Positions 23,475 to 35,800 of a stretch of 64,000 nucleotides of DNA are shown here, piece by piece (position 1 is the stretch's first letter; each line of letters opens with the position of its first letter). The DNA lies in NCBI RefSeq assembly GCF_004011695.2, contig NC_082422.1, forward strand, positions 62,001-126,000. Reading direction: 5' to 3'. The notes beneath the pieces were generated by a model. That model saw only the letters and a list, made by a program, of their open reading frames with translations. It ran no database searches and was not told the origin of the DNA. Position numbers and translations under genes: made by a program. This DNA is from Ascochyta rabiei (Eukaryota; Ascomycota; Dothideomycetes; Pleosporales; Didymellaceae).

Positions 23475-24432
23475 GTGCCCAAATTATTCTATGACCTGTC
23501 CTTACGCCTCGTAGCTGATTTTCCTGAGTCTCGTCGGCTTCGCATGCATGTTGATCTCAATGAGGACGAAAACGTCCTAATCTATCCGTAATACCAACTC
23601 ACCCTGCTTGGACTGCTTCAGGAAGATTCGAAAATCTCTGATGCAGCACGGAAGAAAAAATTGCGGCAGACAGGAGAAGCCATACAAGAACTACATAGCA
23701 AGGGCTGGATCCATATTGGTACGATCACCAGTCCAAATTTGATCTTCCATTTACAAGATCCTAACTGACAATCAATCTTGGCAGAAGTCAAGCCTGACAA
23801 CATACTGGTCAACTAGACTAGCGACGAAGAGGGTACTAAAACAATCACCAACGTCGCTCTAGGTGACTTTGATATCGCTGTTAAGTTAGAAACAGGAGTG
23901 CTGCTTTAGACTAGTTATATAGTAGGGAACGCTATATAGCGCAGTCTAGAAGGACAGACTAGGAGAGGTTTGTCTAAAGCATTAGATGTTTACTTATTTA
24001 GACTAGTTATAAGATATCCTATACTATTTTTATAGGTATTATTAAAGGAACTTATGCTAAGCGTTCACGCAGTGCATATATACCCTCAGGGCTAGGGAAG
24101 TGCTACTCGTTAGCAATTATCAGGACCTCGTCAAGCTTGGCATAAGCCCAGAGCAAGAAATTTCAACGCAACACTTCTCTTACTTTAGATCAGCAAACAA
24201 GGGCCTTCTCAACTACATTGCTAGCGAGAAATAGATAAAAGCTCTCGAATTGGCATCTCAAATGGCTGAGTTGGCGGTGCAAGACCAGGCAGAAATGAGC
24301 TTCGAGGTGTGGGGACAAGAGCTGGGTTCCGAGGCACAGAAGATGATATCTGGAATGACGAAACCTGACCCGACGGCTAGGTCAACGATAGACCAGGTTA
24401 TGGCGCATCCGTGGTGGCAGGAGGCTGTTTGA
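23475..24432 (+). pseudogene. Fungal protein kinase pseudogene, RIP-damaged
   Basis: One plus-strand frame from 23475 to about 23910 reads as a fungal Ser/Thr-kinase-like protein: FYDLSLRLVADFPESRRLRM, then a VDLNEDENVLIYPxYQLTLL hinge region, an AIQELHSKGWIH helix and a catalytic-loop-like EVKPDNILVNx. A GDFDIA segment sits in the DFG place. It is broken by TAA (about 23589), TGA and TAG. Further on, GNAIxRSLEGQ and a GLSKALDVYLFRLV block represent subdomains VIII-IX. The last piece, 24250-24432, is still open and holds the C-lobe end (DPTARSTIDQVMAHPWW). The catalytic Asp of the loop is Glu. The damage fits RIP spreading from the adjacent repeats. Confidence 0.75.
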
Positions 24433-24740
24433 CGGACAGCTGAGGTCGCGAGGTCGCGAGGACCAGCCCAGCAACCCACAAAGCTCCCCCACGTGGCTAG
24501 CCGTCTCAAACCCGGCGCTGCAGACATACCAGTGGTGATATCGTAGTAGATGATTGTTCCAGTCAAAAGGTCCTGCGCACTGGGGCACTGCCAAGTCGTT
24601 CTCCTTGACCAACTCTGGAATTGAACACAATGACTCGACGTGTAGCTCGTCTTTCGATCCGTGCAGCTCTAACCGTTGCGGTTCGCTTTTGCACCACAGC
24701 TATGTGCGTGATAAAGTGAGCGGTGGGACGAGCGAGGAGA
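24433..24740. other. Intergenic border, no gene seen
   Basis: Normal-GC sequence with a short GAGGTCGC repeat near 24446-24462. Short open frames on both strands lack recognisable features. Confidence 0.4.
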
Positions 24741-24747
24741 TAAGTGT

Positions 24748-24925
24748 ATTAGCGCCGTACTAAGAAACGCTACAACAGCTATGAAAAGTAAAAAGGTATA
24801 ACTATACCTGTAAGTGTAGATCTAATTCCAAATATAAGCTCCTATAGATGAGATGATTAACAAAACAACAGACTAAACGCTGTGTTGTGGCAGTATTGCT
24901 TTGTAACGAAGAAAAGTGTATCTGC
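24748..24925. repeat. Direct duplicate copy A (RIP-mutated)
   Basis: Aligns to 24970-25152 along its whole length: shared CACTAAGAAACGCTACA-type core, the AAAAAGGTAT stretch, a GATGATTNA segment, and the CAAACGCCGTGTCGTGGCAG end here changed to T/A-rich forms. Differences are largely C-to-T and G-to-A in this copy, plus small indels. Confidence 0.75.
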
Positions 24926-24969
24926 AGTTATGCGTGTAGTCAGGTAAAGAGGAGAATAAGTGAGGTTAG

Positions 24970-25152
24970 TGTATTGGTGCTGCACTAAGAAACGCTACAG
25001 TGGCTACAGAAAGCAAAAAGGTATCCGCCTGCAAGCCCAATCCCAGATCCAATCCCAAACGCCAGTCCCCGCAGGTAAGATGATTGATAGAATGATAAGC
25101 CAAACGCCGTGTCGTGGCAGCGTTACCTCGTGACGAAAATGAAGCGTGTTGG
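24970..25152. repeat. Direct duplicate copy B (largely unmutated), 3' flank of the next gene
   Basis: Near-intact counterpart of copy A. It lies just downstream of the stop codon of the minus-strand gene at 25177-26512, so it is probably that gene's 3' UTR or flank. Confidence 0.7.
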
Positions 25153-25176
25153 AGTGCAGCAGATGGAGAAAGAAGG

Positions 25177-26512
25177 CTATAACGCTTCACTTGGAGTCGA
25201 AAGAGGTTGTAATGTTGGTTCGGTGGCGGATGTGACGTGCTCTTCCTCTTCTGGTGATGTGCTTGTTGCAACTGCTGTGTAGGTCTTGGTTTCGGTATTC
25301 GCAGCAACCACCACTGGCTCGTCAACTGCAGGTACTGATTCAACCACTCTCGGCCTCTTCACGGGATCTACATTCTCGGACGCCGAGTCGACATCCACTT
25401 CCTTGGACAGCCGCGAGGGCCGCCTGATCCCAGTATCAACCGTCACGTACGAGCTCGCATCGCAGCCGGCGCCGTAGAAGTCGCTCGGCGGCAGGTCACC
25501 AAGTGGCCTGCGGTCTTCATCCATGGCGTCCTGGGTGAGCTTGCGCAGGCGGGGGCGCTTTACGGGCTCTTCAATCTCGGTCTCCTCGCCGTCGTCGATG
25601 GTGCTTGCAGACGCTGTCCGGGGTTGTGACAAAGAAAACTCAGGCGGCGGGACGTTCTCTTTCCCCCTGAGGAGGTCCTCGTTCTTCGCCTTGGTCTCGG
25701 CGTCGTCGTCGGAGCTGATGTCGAGGACGGAGGCGGAGTGTTCCATCAAGTTGGCGGCTTCCTGCTCGGGCGAGTCCTCGTGGATGTCGAAGAACCAGCC
25801 GTTGGGCATGGACTCGTCGAGCGACGAGGCTGGCCGGGGGGCAGGAGTCGGTGTCGCGGCGACAGTGGCGGTGACGGTGGCGGTGGGGATAGATTTGGGG
25901 GTGTAGTTTGAGAGGGTGCCGGTGAGAGCAGCATCAATGGAGAAGGGCAGGGCGCTCTGAGAGAAAGAAGGCGGGTCCACGCGACGGTAGGGAGAGGTAG
26001 AGGCGCGGCGCTTGGAGACGGCGTGGAGGCGCTTGTTCTTGGGCGATCCGCGGCTGTGGGTGATGGGCGTCGACTTGGCACTGTTTGGGGACGAGAGGGA
26101 CTTGCGGATGTAGGGCATGGAGGGGGCGGGCTTGGCGGTGAGAGAGACGCTGGGCCTGGCGGGTGGGGCGACCATGGAGAAGCGGGCGGGCTTGACGAAG
26201 CCATGGCTGCTGGTGCGGGACTTCTTGGTGGGCGAGGTGAGGGCAGCCGGATCCGCGTTCTCGCAGTCGTCGTCCTCGAAGATTTCCGGTTCGCGCTGGC
26301 GCTTGCTGGTCGAGGATGCGGCGCTGGGCTTCAGTGGGCAGGCAAACGTGGGCGCGCTAGGCGACAGGGCTGCGCAACGCGTTCAGTAACCACAAAGCAC
26401 GAGGGCTCGACCGGCGAGGTGTCTTACCGTTCTGCCTGTTCTTGGAGCTGCCGAGCGCCTGCAGACGCGGCGTGCTGATTTCGCCAAACGGCTGGCGCGC
26501 AAGAGTCGCCAT
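25177..26512 (-). CDS. Conserved hypothetical protein with KEN box, disordered
   Basis: Two exons, 26512-26428 and 26369-25177, give 425 residues. The intron (GTAAGA...GCGCAG, 58 bp) has a TACTGAAC branch site, and this acceptor is the only one that keeps the downstream frame. The protein starts MATLARQPFGEIST and is rich in S, P, T and charged residues, without a globular fold that I can see. Notable short motifs are GKENVPP (a KEN-type degron core), DRRPLGDL (destruction-box-like RxxL), several S/T-P sites and basic patches (KNKRLHAVSKRR). Together these suggest a nuclear cell-cycle protein turned over by the anaphase-promoting complex, but that is inference; I recognise no named family. 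It is the first intact gene next to the repeat border. Confidence 0.7.
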
Positions 26513-27948
26513 TTCGCCTGACAAGGGATGGGACGGTTTTGGGTAATGAGAGGTCGCGTCGAGCTGCGCGACGCGGTGGTGGTGGAGGCAGTGAAGGTGG
26601 GAGGTGGTTGAGGCAGTCAAGTCGAGGCAGTCAAGGTGAGAGGTGGTCGAGTCAGTCAAGGTCGGAGGTAGTCGAGGTAGTCAAGGTTGTCGAGCTGACG
26701 GTACACGACAAGCGGGGTCGGACGTGTATCGCGAATCGGCGGCTACCAGAAGCCAGCGGTCGTCCAAGCAACAACAACAACAACAACAACAACAACGGGA
26801 GATGTTCGCTGCAAGTCCAAGTCGCAACAACAGAGACGCAAAAAAGACAATCAAGGGCTCAGGAACAGCGAACAGGAGAGGAAGACCAGAAATCAAGTCA
26901 AGCGGGCACACGCTCCTAATCAATGGCCTGGCGACGCGTTCCTCTTGCGTCTAGCGCGACACCTGTTCGCCCCAAGTCGCGTCCTGGAGCGCTCCACCCG
27001 CAGGCAGGACGATGCAGGACAGGCAGGGCAGGGCAGGGCAGGGCGAGCACACGGCGCTAGCACAGGGATTCCGGCACCCGAAACCTTGCTTTGCACCACG
27101 CCACTCTGCATGCAGCGCCCAACGACTGGCCGTGCGCTGTCCACGCCTGCCAGCCCTCGCCTCGTGCATGCGCGGTAGTGGATGTGGTTCATGCTGCGCG
27201 CGAACGCGCTCGTGGTGCGAAACTTCACGTCGCGCTACTCCTGTCATCGTGAGAGGTCTGGAGGCGTGGAGACGGCGCGAGTCATTGCAGGTCTGGAGAC
27301 GGGGGGCGAAAGCGCGAGTATCTGGTGGACATACACAGTACATGCATAGTATAGTGCTGTGTATACACCGCTGCATGTGGCTGGGTGGCGGGGTGGCTGG
27401 GTGGCTGGGCGAGTCGAGATAGATATGTGGGGCGTCCGTTCCCTTGACTGTCGCGACTGTCGCGTCGAAGCGCTCCCCGGACGCGTTTTCGTCTAGACGG
27501 GTAACGCATCTCTTACATGGAGCTGTTCAGCGCAGTACAATCGTCACGTCCCCAGACTCTACTACTGCTCTCCATGGCTGTGTGGGATGCGTGATGCGTA
27601 CGTGACACGATGCGGGTAGATCATCCTTATCCTTTTCTCCTCAGCCCCCCTTGCGCCTACGGACCGAGCCTTTTGATGTACGTGCCTCCTTTCATTCCTC
27701 CTACCCCGGATTCGAGACGCCTCTTTGACGTCCTTCATGTCCGCCACGTCCGTCGTCCGCCATGCTATGCTGTGCTATGCTGGGTTGTGAGGTCATGTCA
27801 TGTCATGTCACGTCATGTGACGTCCTGTCATGTGACCCGACTTCTTTTCTCGTTCACAAAGCAGATGCGTGTGTTATGTTGGCTTCGTCGTGTCTGTCCG
27901 TCCGCGTTTTGGAGTCGCGCGTTGTGAGCTCCATGTACGCGTGCCTGA
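26513..27948. other. Intergenic region with simple and tandem repeats
   Basis: No convincing gene. It contains a degenerate GAGGCAGTCAAGGT-type tandem repeat (about 26585-26694), a CAA microsatellite of 9 units (26769-26795), a GGGCA repeat (about 27017-27045), a GTGGCTGG repeat (about 27376-27410) and an ATGTC-type repeat (about 27793-27835). Open frames here are GC-driven and disagree between strands. The right end holds the 3' flank of the next gene. Confidence 0.5.
26769..26795. repeat. CAA microsatellite (9 units)
   Basis: Uninterrupted CAA trinucleotide tract upstream of the KEN-box protein gene, about 260 bp from its start codon. Confidence 0.9.
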
Positions 27949-29118
27949 CTATTTCCTTTCGCGGCGGGTCTTGCTGCTGGATTGGCTGGTGTCCCGGTTC
28001 GGTTGAGCGTGTCTGTTGGGTCTGTTGGGTCTGCTCCTTTTGCGCAGTCTCTCGCTGTCCTGACTACCTGGCCAGCTGCGGTCACTCACACTCCCCACCA
28101 CGCTGACCTCGCTCGCCGTCTTGCGCCGCTCGAAGCCGTCCCAACTTTCCTTATCGTCTTTGTCGTCGCAGTCGGAGTCAGAGCCCCAGCCGGGATTGGG
28201 TGCGCTCTTGCTGCCGCCCCATCCTACATCGCTGCCGTCGCTGGAGCGTCCAGCATTTCGATCGCTGGTTGGAAAGTTCGCTGGAGATCTTGACGTCCTT
28301 TTTGTGTTCGTGGGTGGTGTTTGAGGGACCGATGTACTGGCCCAGGTGATCGCGTGCGGCACGGTGGGAGACGTAGCCCTGGGAGATACCGTGCGTGAAG
28401 GCCAGCCACTCAGGCCGCGTGTCATCAGAAAGGCTGTTGGTGAAGCCGGGGACGAGATCGTGACTGTATCGTTGTGACTGTAGGCGAGTTTTGGCTCAGC
28501 GACAGGTGGGAGATGCTCGTGCTGTGCTCCCACCATTGCCGCCCATCCCTCGCCACGATCTGATCTCCTCGTCGACGACAGCGCCTCAACGCCACTCCCA
28601 ACCCTAACCCACCTCTTCCTCCCGGCAACGTCATCACCCCCAACACCATGCACCCCAGAATCAAACTCTCCCTCCGCATCAACAACAATCACCCGCCCCA
28701 GCTCCCCCCGAATAACAAACGTGCCCCACTTCACCGGCGCCTGCACCTTCACCACCCCCATCCTCTCCCTCTCCGCTTCGTCTTCCAGACCTCGAACTTG
28801 CACGTCCCCCACACGTCTCAATCGCGCTAAACTGCGCCGCACATCCCCTGCCACGGCTCTGGCGACATGCTCGTTCCACGCCGCGGGTGCAGTGCCCTTG
28901 TGCGCGCTTCGGGGGGTGTACAAGGAGGGATTGGTGAGGCCGAAACCGCGAGCTGTTGGTGCGGGGAGGAGGTCGATGCCGTCGTCGATGTAGCTGCCGG
29001 TGTAGGTGGAGGTGGTGGGTGAGGTGGACATGAGAGGGTGGGGGGAGGGAAGGCGGTGGGGGAGAGTGGGCGTGCCGTCGGTGTAGGAGGGAGGTCCGAG
29101 GGTGGATGCTGAGGACAT
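27949..29118 (-). CDS. Hypothetical low-complexity protein
   Basis: Single-exon reading of 389 residues from MSSASTLGPPSYTDG. A further in-frame ATG at 29391 would add 91 residues of repeated PPPHHRTT-type sequence encoded by an upstream repeat, so I prefer the internal start. The N-terminal half has a compact segment (SYIDDGIDLLPAPTARGFGL, then a WNEHVARAVAGDVRRSLARL helix) and a beta-like stretch (VKWGTFVIRGELGRVIVV). The C-terminal half is S/T/P-rich with a GWGGSKSAPNPGWG repeat and a very basic end. No known domain recognised. It follows the dephospho-CoA kinase gene on the same strand, 278 bp downstream. Confidence 0.6.
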   Translation of the reverse strand: MSSASTLGPPSYTDGTPTLPHRLPSPHPLMSTSPTTSTYTGSYIDDGIDLLPAPTARGFGLTNPSLYTPRSAHKGTAPAAWNEHVARAVAGDVRRSLARLRRVGDVQVRGLEDEAERERMGVVKVQAPVKWGTFVIRGELGRVIVVDAEGEFDSGVHGVGGDDVAGRKRWVRVGSGVEALSSTRRSDRGEGWAAMVGAQHEHLPPVAEPKLAYSHNDTVTISSPASPTAFLMTRGLSGWPSRTVSPRATSPTVPHAITWASTSVPQTPPTNTKRTSRSPANFPTSDRNAGRSSDGSDVGWGGSKSAPNPGWGSDSDCDDKDDKESWDGFERRKTASEVSVVGSVSDRSWPGSQDSERLRKRSRPNRPNRHAQPNRDTSQSSSKTRRERK

Positions 29119-29128
29119 TGTGGTAGTG

Positions 29129-29215
29129 CTGTGGTGCGGTGGTGCGGTGGTGCGGTGGTGTGGTGGTGGGATGGTGATGAGGTGTGGTGGTGGGATGGTG
29201 ATGAGATGGGGAGGT
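29129..29215. repeat. GGTGGT/GATGATGAGG tandem repeat in 5' flank
   Basis: Two near-identical units of about 25 bp (GTGGTGGTGGGATGGTGATG at about 29159 and 29184) follow GTGGTGCG repeats. They lie just upstream of the chosen start of the hypothetical gene. Confidence 0.75.
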
Positions 29216-29395
29216 GGGAAAGTGTACGATGGGTTGAGAAAAAAAGGTGGGAGGGGAGAAGTGGAGGTGAAAGGTAGAGGGTAAAGGGGGTCCGGCGCTG
29301 AGATGGAGAACGAAGACCGTGATAGAATGCCAACGCTAGGACATGGTGATTGAACAAACAAAATATTACCGTAATTCTTGCTTCCATGCAAAGGT

Positions 29396-30208
29396 TCACA
29401 ACTTGGCCTTCTCCTTCTTCTTGGCCTCTTCCCAGCTCAGCTGCACCCTCCGCATGTTCCACCAACTCCACAGCCCGCTGACCAGCCCCAGCGGCGGCAG
29501 CAGCCACAGCAGCTTCGCCCACCACCACGGACTGCGCCTGCGCACATCGTCCATGACCCTCTTGACCTCTCGCTCCAGATGCGCTTTGTCGCCGTCATTC
29601 CACACGACGACGCCCCTGCCCTCCCCGCGCCTCAAGCACCGCTCGGCCTTTTCCCTGATGTCGCCCTGGCTCATGACGCGGTTCCGCGCGTCCTCCTCGG
29701 TGAGATGTGCATCGCGCGCCCGCAGCCGCTGAATCTGGATCGCGGGGTCGCTGACGCCGACTACGACGATGCTGCCGCAGTAGCGCTCCCACCCGCTCTC
29801 GAACAGCAGCGGCACGTCGAGCACCACGGCCCAGTGCCCGCGCAGATACGCCCACACCATCTGCTTGTACATCTCGCGCCGCACCGCGGGGTGCACGATG
29901 CTGTTGAGCACTTTGCGGTCCGCGGCTTTGTCGGGCGAGCTGCCGAAGACGCGGCGGCCAAGCGCGGGGCGGTTCAGCGGGCGGCCGCGCGGTGTCGCAT
30001 GGGCGTCTGTGGCGGGGAGGAGGAGGTCGGGGGTTGTAGGCAGGAAGTGCGAGACGATGGCGTTGTAGCCCGCGGTCCCTGGCTCGACGACCTGGCGCGC
30101 GATCAGGTCGGCGTCGATGATGGGGAGCGAGTAGGGCGCCTGGCGGAGCAGCGACGAGACGGTCGATTTGCCCGTGGCGATGGAGCCTGTGAGACCGAGG
30201 AGCAGCAT
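29396..30208 (-). CDS. CAB5: Dephospho-CoA kinase
   Basis: Single exon, 270 residues. It phosphorylates the 3'-OH of the ribose of dephospho-CoA, the last step of coenzyme A synthesis. The N-terminus MLLLGLTGSIATGKST carries the P-loop (G8-S15) characteristic of CoaE, followed by the IIDADLIARQVVEPG substrate segment, the LNSIVHPAVRREM region, VVLDVPLLFESG and the LRARDAHLTEEDARNR lid with conserved Arg residues. The usual fungal form has a C-terminal hydrophobic stretch; here residues around 235-253 (LLWLLPPLGLVSGLWSWW) could anchor it to a membrane, as suggested for the yeast enzyme on mitochondria or lipid droplets. It starts at the first ATG, directly before the P-loop. Upstream lies a 28-bp minisatellite. 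Confidence 0.93.
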   Translation of the reverse strand: MLLLGLTGSIATGKSTVSSLLRQAPYSLPIIDADLIARQVVEPGTAGYNAIVSHFLPTTPDLLLPATDAHATPRGRPLNRPALGRRVFGSSPDKAADRKVLNSIVHPAVRREMYKQMVWAYLRGHWAVVLDVPLLFESGWERYCGSIVVVGVSDPAIQIQRLRARDAHLTEEDARNRVMSQGDIREKAERCLRRGEGRGVVVWNDGDKAHLEREVKRVMDDVRRRSPWWWAKLLWLLPPLGLVSGLWSWWNMRRVQLSWEEAKKKEKAKL

Positions 30209-30223
30209 TGTGGGCGATCAGCG

Positions 30224-30363
30224 GTCGGGTGAAGAGCCTCAGAGGGATGGAGTCGGGTGAAGAGCCTCAGAGGGATGGAGTCGGGTGAAGAGCCTCAGAG
30301 GGATGGAGTCGGGTGAAGAGCCTCAGAGGGATGGAGTCGGGTGGAGAGCCTCAGAGGGATGGA
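30224..30363. repeat. 28-bp minisatellite, about 5 copies
   Basis: Unit GAGCCTCAGAGGGATGGAGT plus CGGGTGAA, four nearly perfect copies and a partial or variant fifth (GGTGGAG). It sits immediately upstream of the dephospho-CoA kinase start, within its promoter or 5' UTR. Confidence 0.92.
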
Positions 30364-30909
30364 GGGCGGTCGATCGCTATCCGGCTATGCTGGGTAAGAG
30401 GGAGCTTGCATGCATGAGACGACACGAGAGTGACGACGAATGCGGGGAGCTGGAGCTTGAGCTTGGACCTGTACCTCGGCCGTTGTCGTGCGTGCACCAC
30501 GAAGACAGCTACCATGCAACACGGCGAGTCTGAAGATTGCGGCATGCATTGAAATCTATCGCGGGAATTGGAGATGGAGCTGACGCTGCTCTGGGATATC
30601 CGTTTTGTGCGCCCAACGCCCTCGAGTGCTCGATGCTGAACCGTGTCACTACACTGTCACAACCCTGTCACAACCCTGTCACAACCCTGTCACAACACAT
30701 CACTTCGCGCAGCTCTGCGTGTTCACCACAACCGTGGCTGGACTTGTCCTACGCCTGCTCAGCCCCAGGTCGCGGGGATTTACGAGGCCGTCCCCTCCCC
30801 CGCCTGACAGGTTGAGGAGCCGACGCTGCTGCCGCTTCACCCAAGCTGTCGTTGCTGTCCTCGGTCTGCAATCGCACGTCAGCCATGCGAAATCGGACAC
30901 TTCACAATT
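30364..30909. other. Intergenic region with 11-bp repeat
   Basis: No gene seen. It holds about four copies of CCTGTCACAAC at 30653-30697. The region is the shared 5' flank of dephospho-CoA kinase and the 3' flank of the WD40 gene. Confidence 0.5.
30653..30697. repeat. CCTGTCACAAC tandem repeat (about 4 copies)
   Basis: Perfect 11-bp units in direct array; the first is partial (ACTGTCACAAC). Confidence 0.9.
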
Positions 30910-32858
<1,949 letters not shown>

Positions 32859-35800
32859 ATGGGTGTCCCCAAGTTCTTCAGATGGATGTCCGAGCGATAC
32901 CCGGGCATCTCTCAGCTCATTGCCGAGAACCGCATCCCCGAGTTTGACTGTCTCTACGTATGGCTCGGCACACCAATCGCACCCGTTACCGTAACTAACA
33001 CATCACGCAGCTTGACATGAACGGCATCATTCACAACTGCACTCACAATGACTCCGACGGCCCCACCACCCGCATGACCGAAGACAAGATGTTCATCGCC
33101 ATCTTCAACTACATCGAGCACCTGTTTGGCAAGATCAAGCCCAAGCAGCTCTTCTTCATGGCCATCGACGGCGTCGCCCCGCGCGCCAAGATGAACCAGC
33201 AGCGTGCTCGCCGCTTTCGAACCGCCCTCGACGCTGAAAAGGCTCGAGACAAGGCTATCAAGGAGGGTGTCGAGATGCCCAAGGAGGCTCCCTTCGACAG
33301 CAACTGCATCACCCCCGGTACCGAGTTCATGGCGAAGCTCACCCAGCAGTTGAAGTATTTCATCAACAAAAAGGTCTCCGAGGACCTCGACTGGCAGGGC
33401 GTGGAAGTCGTCCTGTCCGGCCACGAAGTCCCAGGAGAAGGCGAACACAAGATCATGGAGTACATCCGTCAGGCGAAAGCCCAGCCGGAGTACGATCCCA
33501 ACCGCCGCCACTGCTTGTACGGTCTCGACGCCGATCTCATCATGTTGGGCCTGCTGAGCCACGACCCTCATTTCTGTCTTTTGCGAGAGGAGGTGACGTT
33601 TGGTCGCCAGAGCAAGACAAAATCAAAGGAGCTGGAGCATCAGAACTTCTTCCTGATGCATCTCTGTATTGTACGAGAATACCTGGAATTGGAGTTTCAA
33701 GAGCTAGCAGAGCCTGGTGCTCTCGGCTTCCCATTCGACATGGAGCGTGTCATTGACGATTTCATTCTTATGGCTTTCTTCGTTGGTAACGATTTCCTTC
33801 CTAATCTTCCTCATCTACACATCAACGAGGGCGCCTTGGCTCTCATGTTCAACGTTTACAAGACGGTTTTGCCAAAGGCCAAAGGATACATCAACGAGGG
33901 TGGTGTAATCAACATGGAGCGACTGTCGCTCCTGCTCGACGAGCTTTCAAACATCGAGAACCGCCATTTCGAATCCGAAAATGCGGATGCTGCCTGGTTC
34001 AAGGGCAAGCGCCTTGGACGCGAGGACATTATGGAGAAGACTGCGCGACGTGGCACGGTTGTCATGTCCACGCAACAGAAGGAGTTGTTCGCGCAGGTGA
34101 AGAGTTGGGTCGGCAATCATTTGCAGAAAGTGGAGCAACCTCCTCTGGATCTACCTGTAGCTCTGAAAGCCGAGGACCGGAAGTTTGTTCAGGAGCTTGC
34201 GGACAAGCTCCACCTGCCGTGGAAGACGGTCCAAGACGATGATGGTAACCGCCATCTGCAAATCTCGGCACCACCAAAGTTGGTGGAAAGTGACGACGAT
34301 GACGAGGACGATGAAGCCACTGCCGAATCCACAAAGGCTATCGTGCGAGTTGTTCAGAAGTACGACCAGGCCAAGATTGTCGACATTTCGCCCGAAGAGG
34401 CTGAATCGGCCATGCAAGCAAAGTACGACGAGAAATTCAAGGATTGGAAGAACGAGTACTACAAGAGCAAGTTCGACTGGGATCGCAGCAACGAGGAGGA
34501 ACTTCGCAAATTGACAGAAAACTACGTGCAGGGGCTGCAGTGGGTTCTCTACTACTACTACCGTGGAGTAGCATCGTGGCCGTGGTACTACGGCTACCAC
34601 TACTCGCCCATGATCTCCGATGTCAAGCGAGGTTTGAAGGCCGACATCAACTTCAAGCTTGGCCAGCCCTTCAAGCCTTACCAGCAACTCATGGGTGTAC
34701 TACCTGACCGCAGTAAGTCAATCGTTCCGGAGGCCTACCATCCCCTCATGACGAACGCCGACTCCCCCATCATCGACTTCTACCCACGCGACTTCAATCT
34801 CGACATGAATGGGAAGAAGCAAGACTGGGAGGCTGTCGTTAAGATTCCTTTCATCGAGGAGGACAGGCTGCTCAAGGCTATGGCGACGAAAGAGCATCTT
34901 CTTACCGAGGACGAGAAGTCTCGCAACTCTTACGGCGTCTCGTTGAAGTTCACTTACTCCAGGGACGTGGAGTTTGTGTACCCATCTTCTTTGCCTGGTA
35001 TCTTCCCAGACCTACCAAACTGCAAGTGCATCGAGAACATCTTCGATCTGCCCACCATGGACGGTCTGGAGTACTACGTTGGTTTGATGGATGGTGTCAA
35101 GCTTGGAGCTTCGGCTTTGGCTGGTTTCCCTAGTCTGAAGGTGCTGCCCTTCCATGGTGCGCTCGATTTTGCGGGCGTCAACGTCTTCTCCCAAGACAGT
35201 CGTAACGAGAGCATGGTTGTCACTCTCTTGGATACCGAGCCGAGGGCTTCAGCAGCGTATGCGAAGAATATGCTTGGAAAGCCCGTTCACGTTGGATACC
35301 CATTCTTGCATGAAGCAAAGGTGGTCAAGGTTTCTGATGAGCTCTTTGACTACTACCTGCCCGAGGATGGTGTCTCAGCACCTCTTGCGATCGAACATGG
35401 GCCCACGGAGATTTCCAATTGGAAGAAGATGACGAACCGTATCCAGGATACTTACGGTAAGCGTCTTGGCATCATGACCGGAGAGGTAGAGGCCCTTGTG
35501 CACGTAGAAATGCTCAAGGGTCTCAGGAAGACGGACGAGGGTGCCACAATCAAGGAGTACGGCGCGGTACCAGGACTCCAATCCGAGTACGCTCCCCAAA
35601 CCGTCGTTGAGGACGTCATCAGCCCGGATCAACGCTTCTTGGAGCAGGCTGCTTTGTCCATCGAGGAAGAGTTCCCAGAGGGTTCTCGTGCGTTCTACCT
35701 CGGCGACTATGCGTACGGTCGCCCACTGCAGGTTGTCGGTCACGCAGACCACAAGGCTCAGGTCATAGTTTCTAAGCTCAAAAAGCAGGAGCCAGATTTT

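Noticed and set aside
24258..24763. Three overlapping 69-102-codon frames on both strands
   Set aside because: Shadows of the kinase C-lobe fragment and the border; no domain and mutual overlap.
27012..27422. 136-codon plus-strand frame with a matching minus-strand frame
   Set aside because: GC-rich repeats (GGGCA, GTGGCTGG) create open frames on both strands; no consistent protein features.
29378..30232. Long plus-strand frame of 284 codons
   Set aside because: Antisense shadow of dephospho-CoA kinase in GC-rich DNA; no domain of its own.
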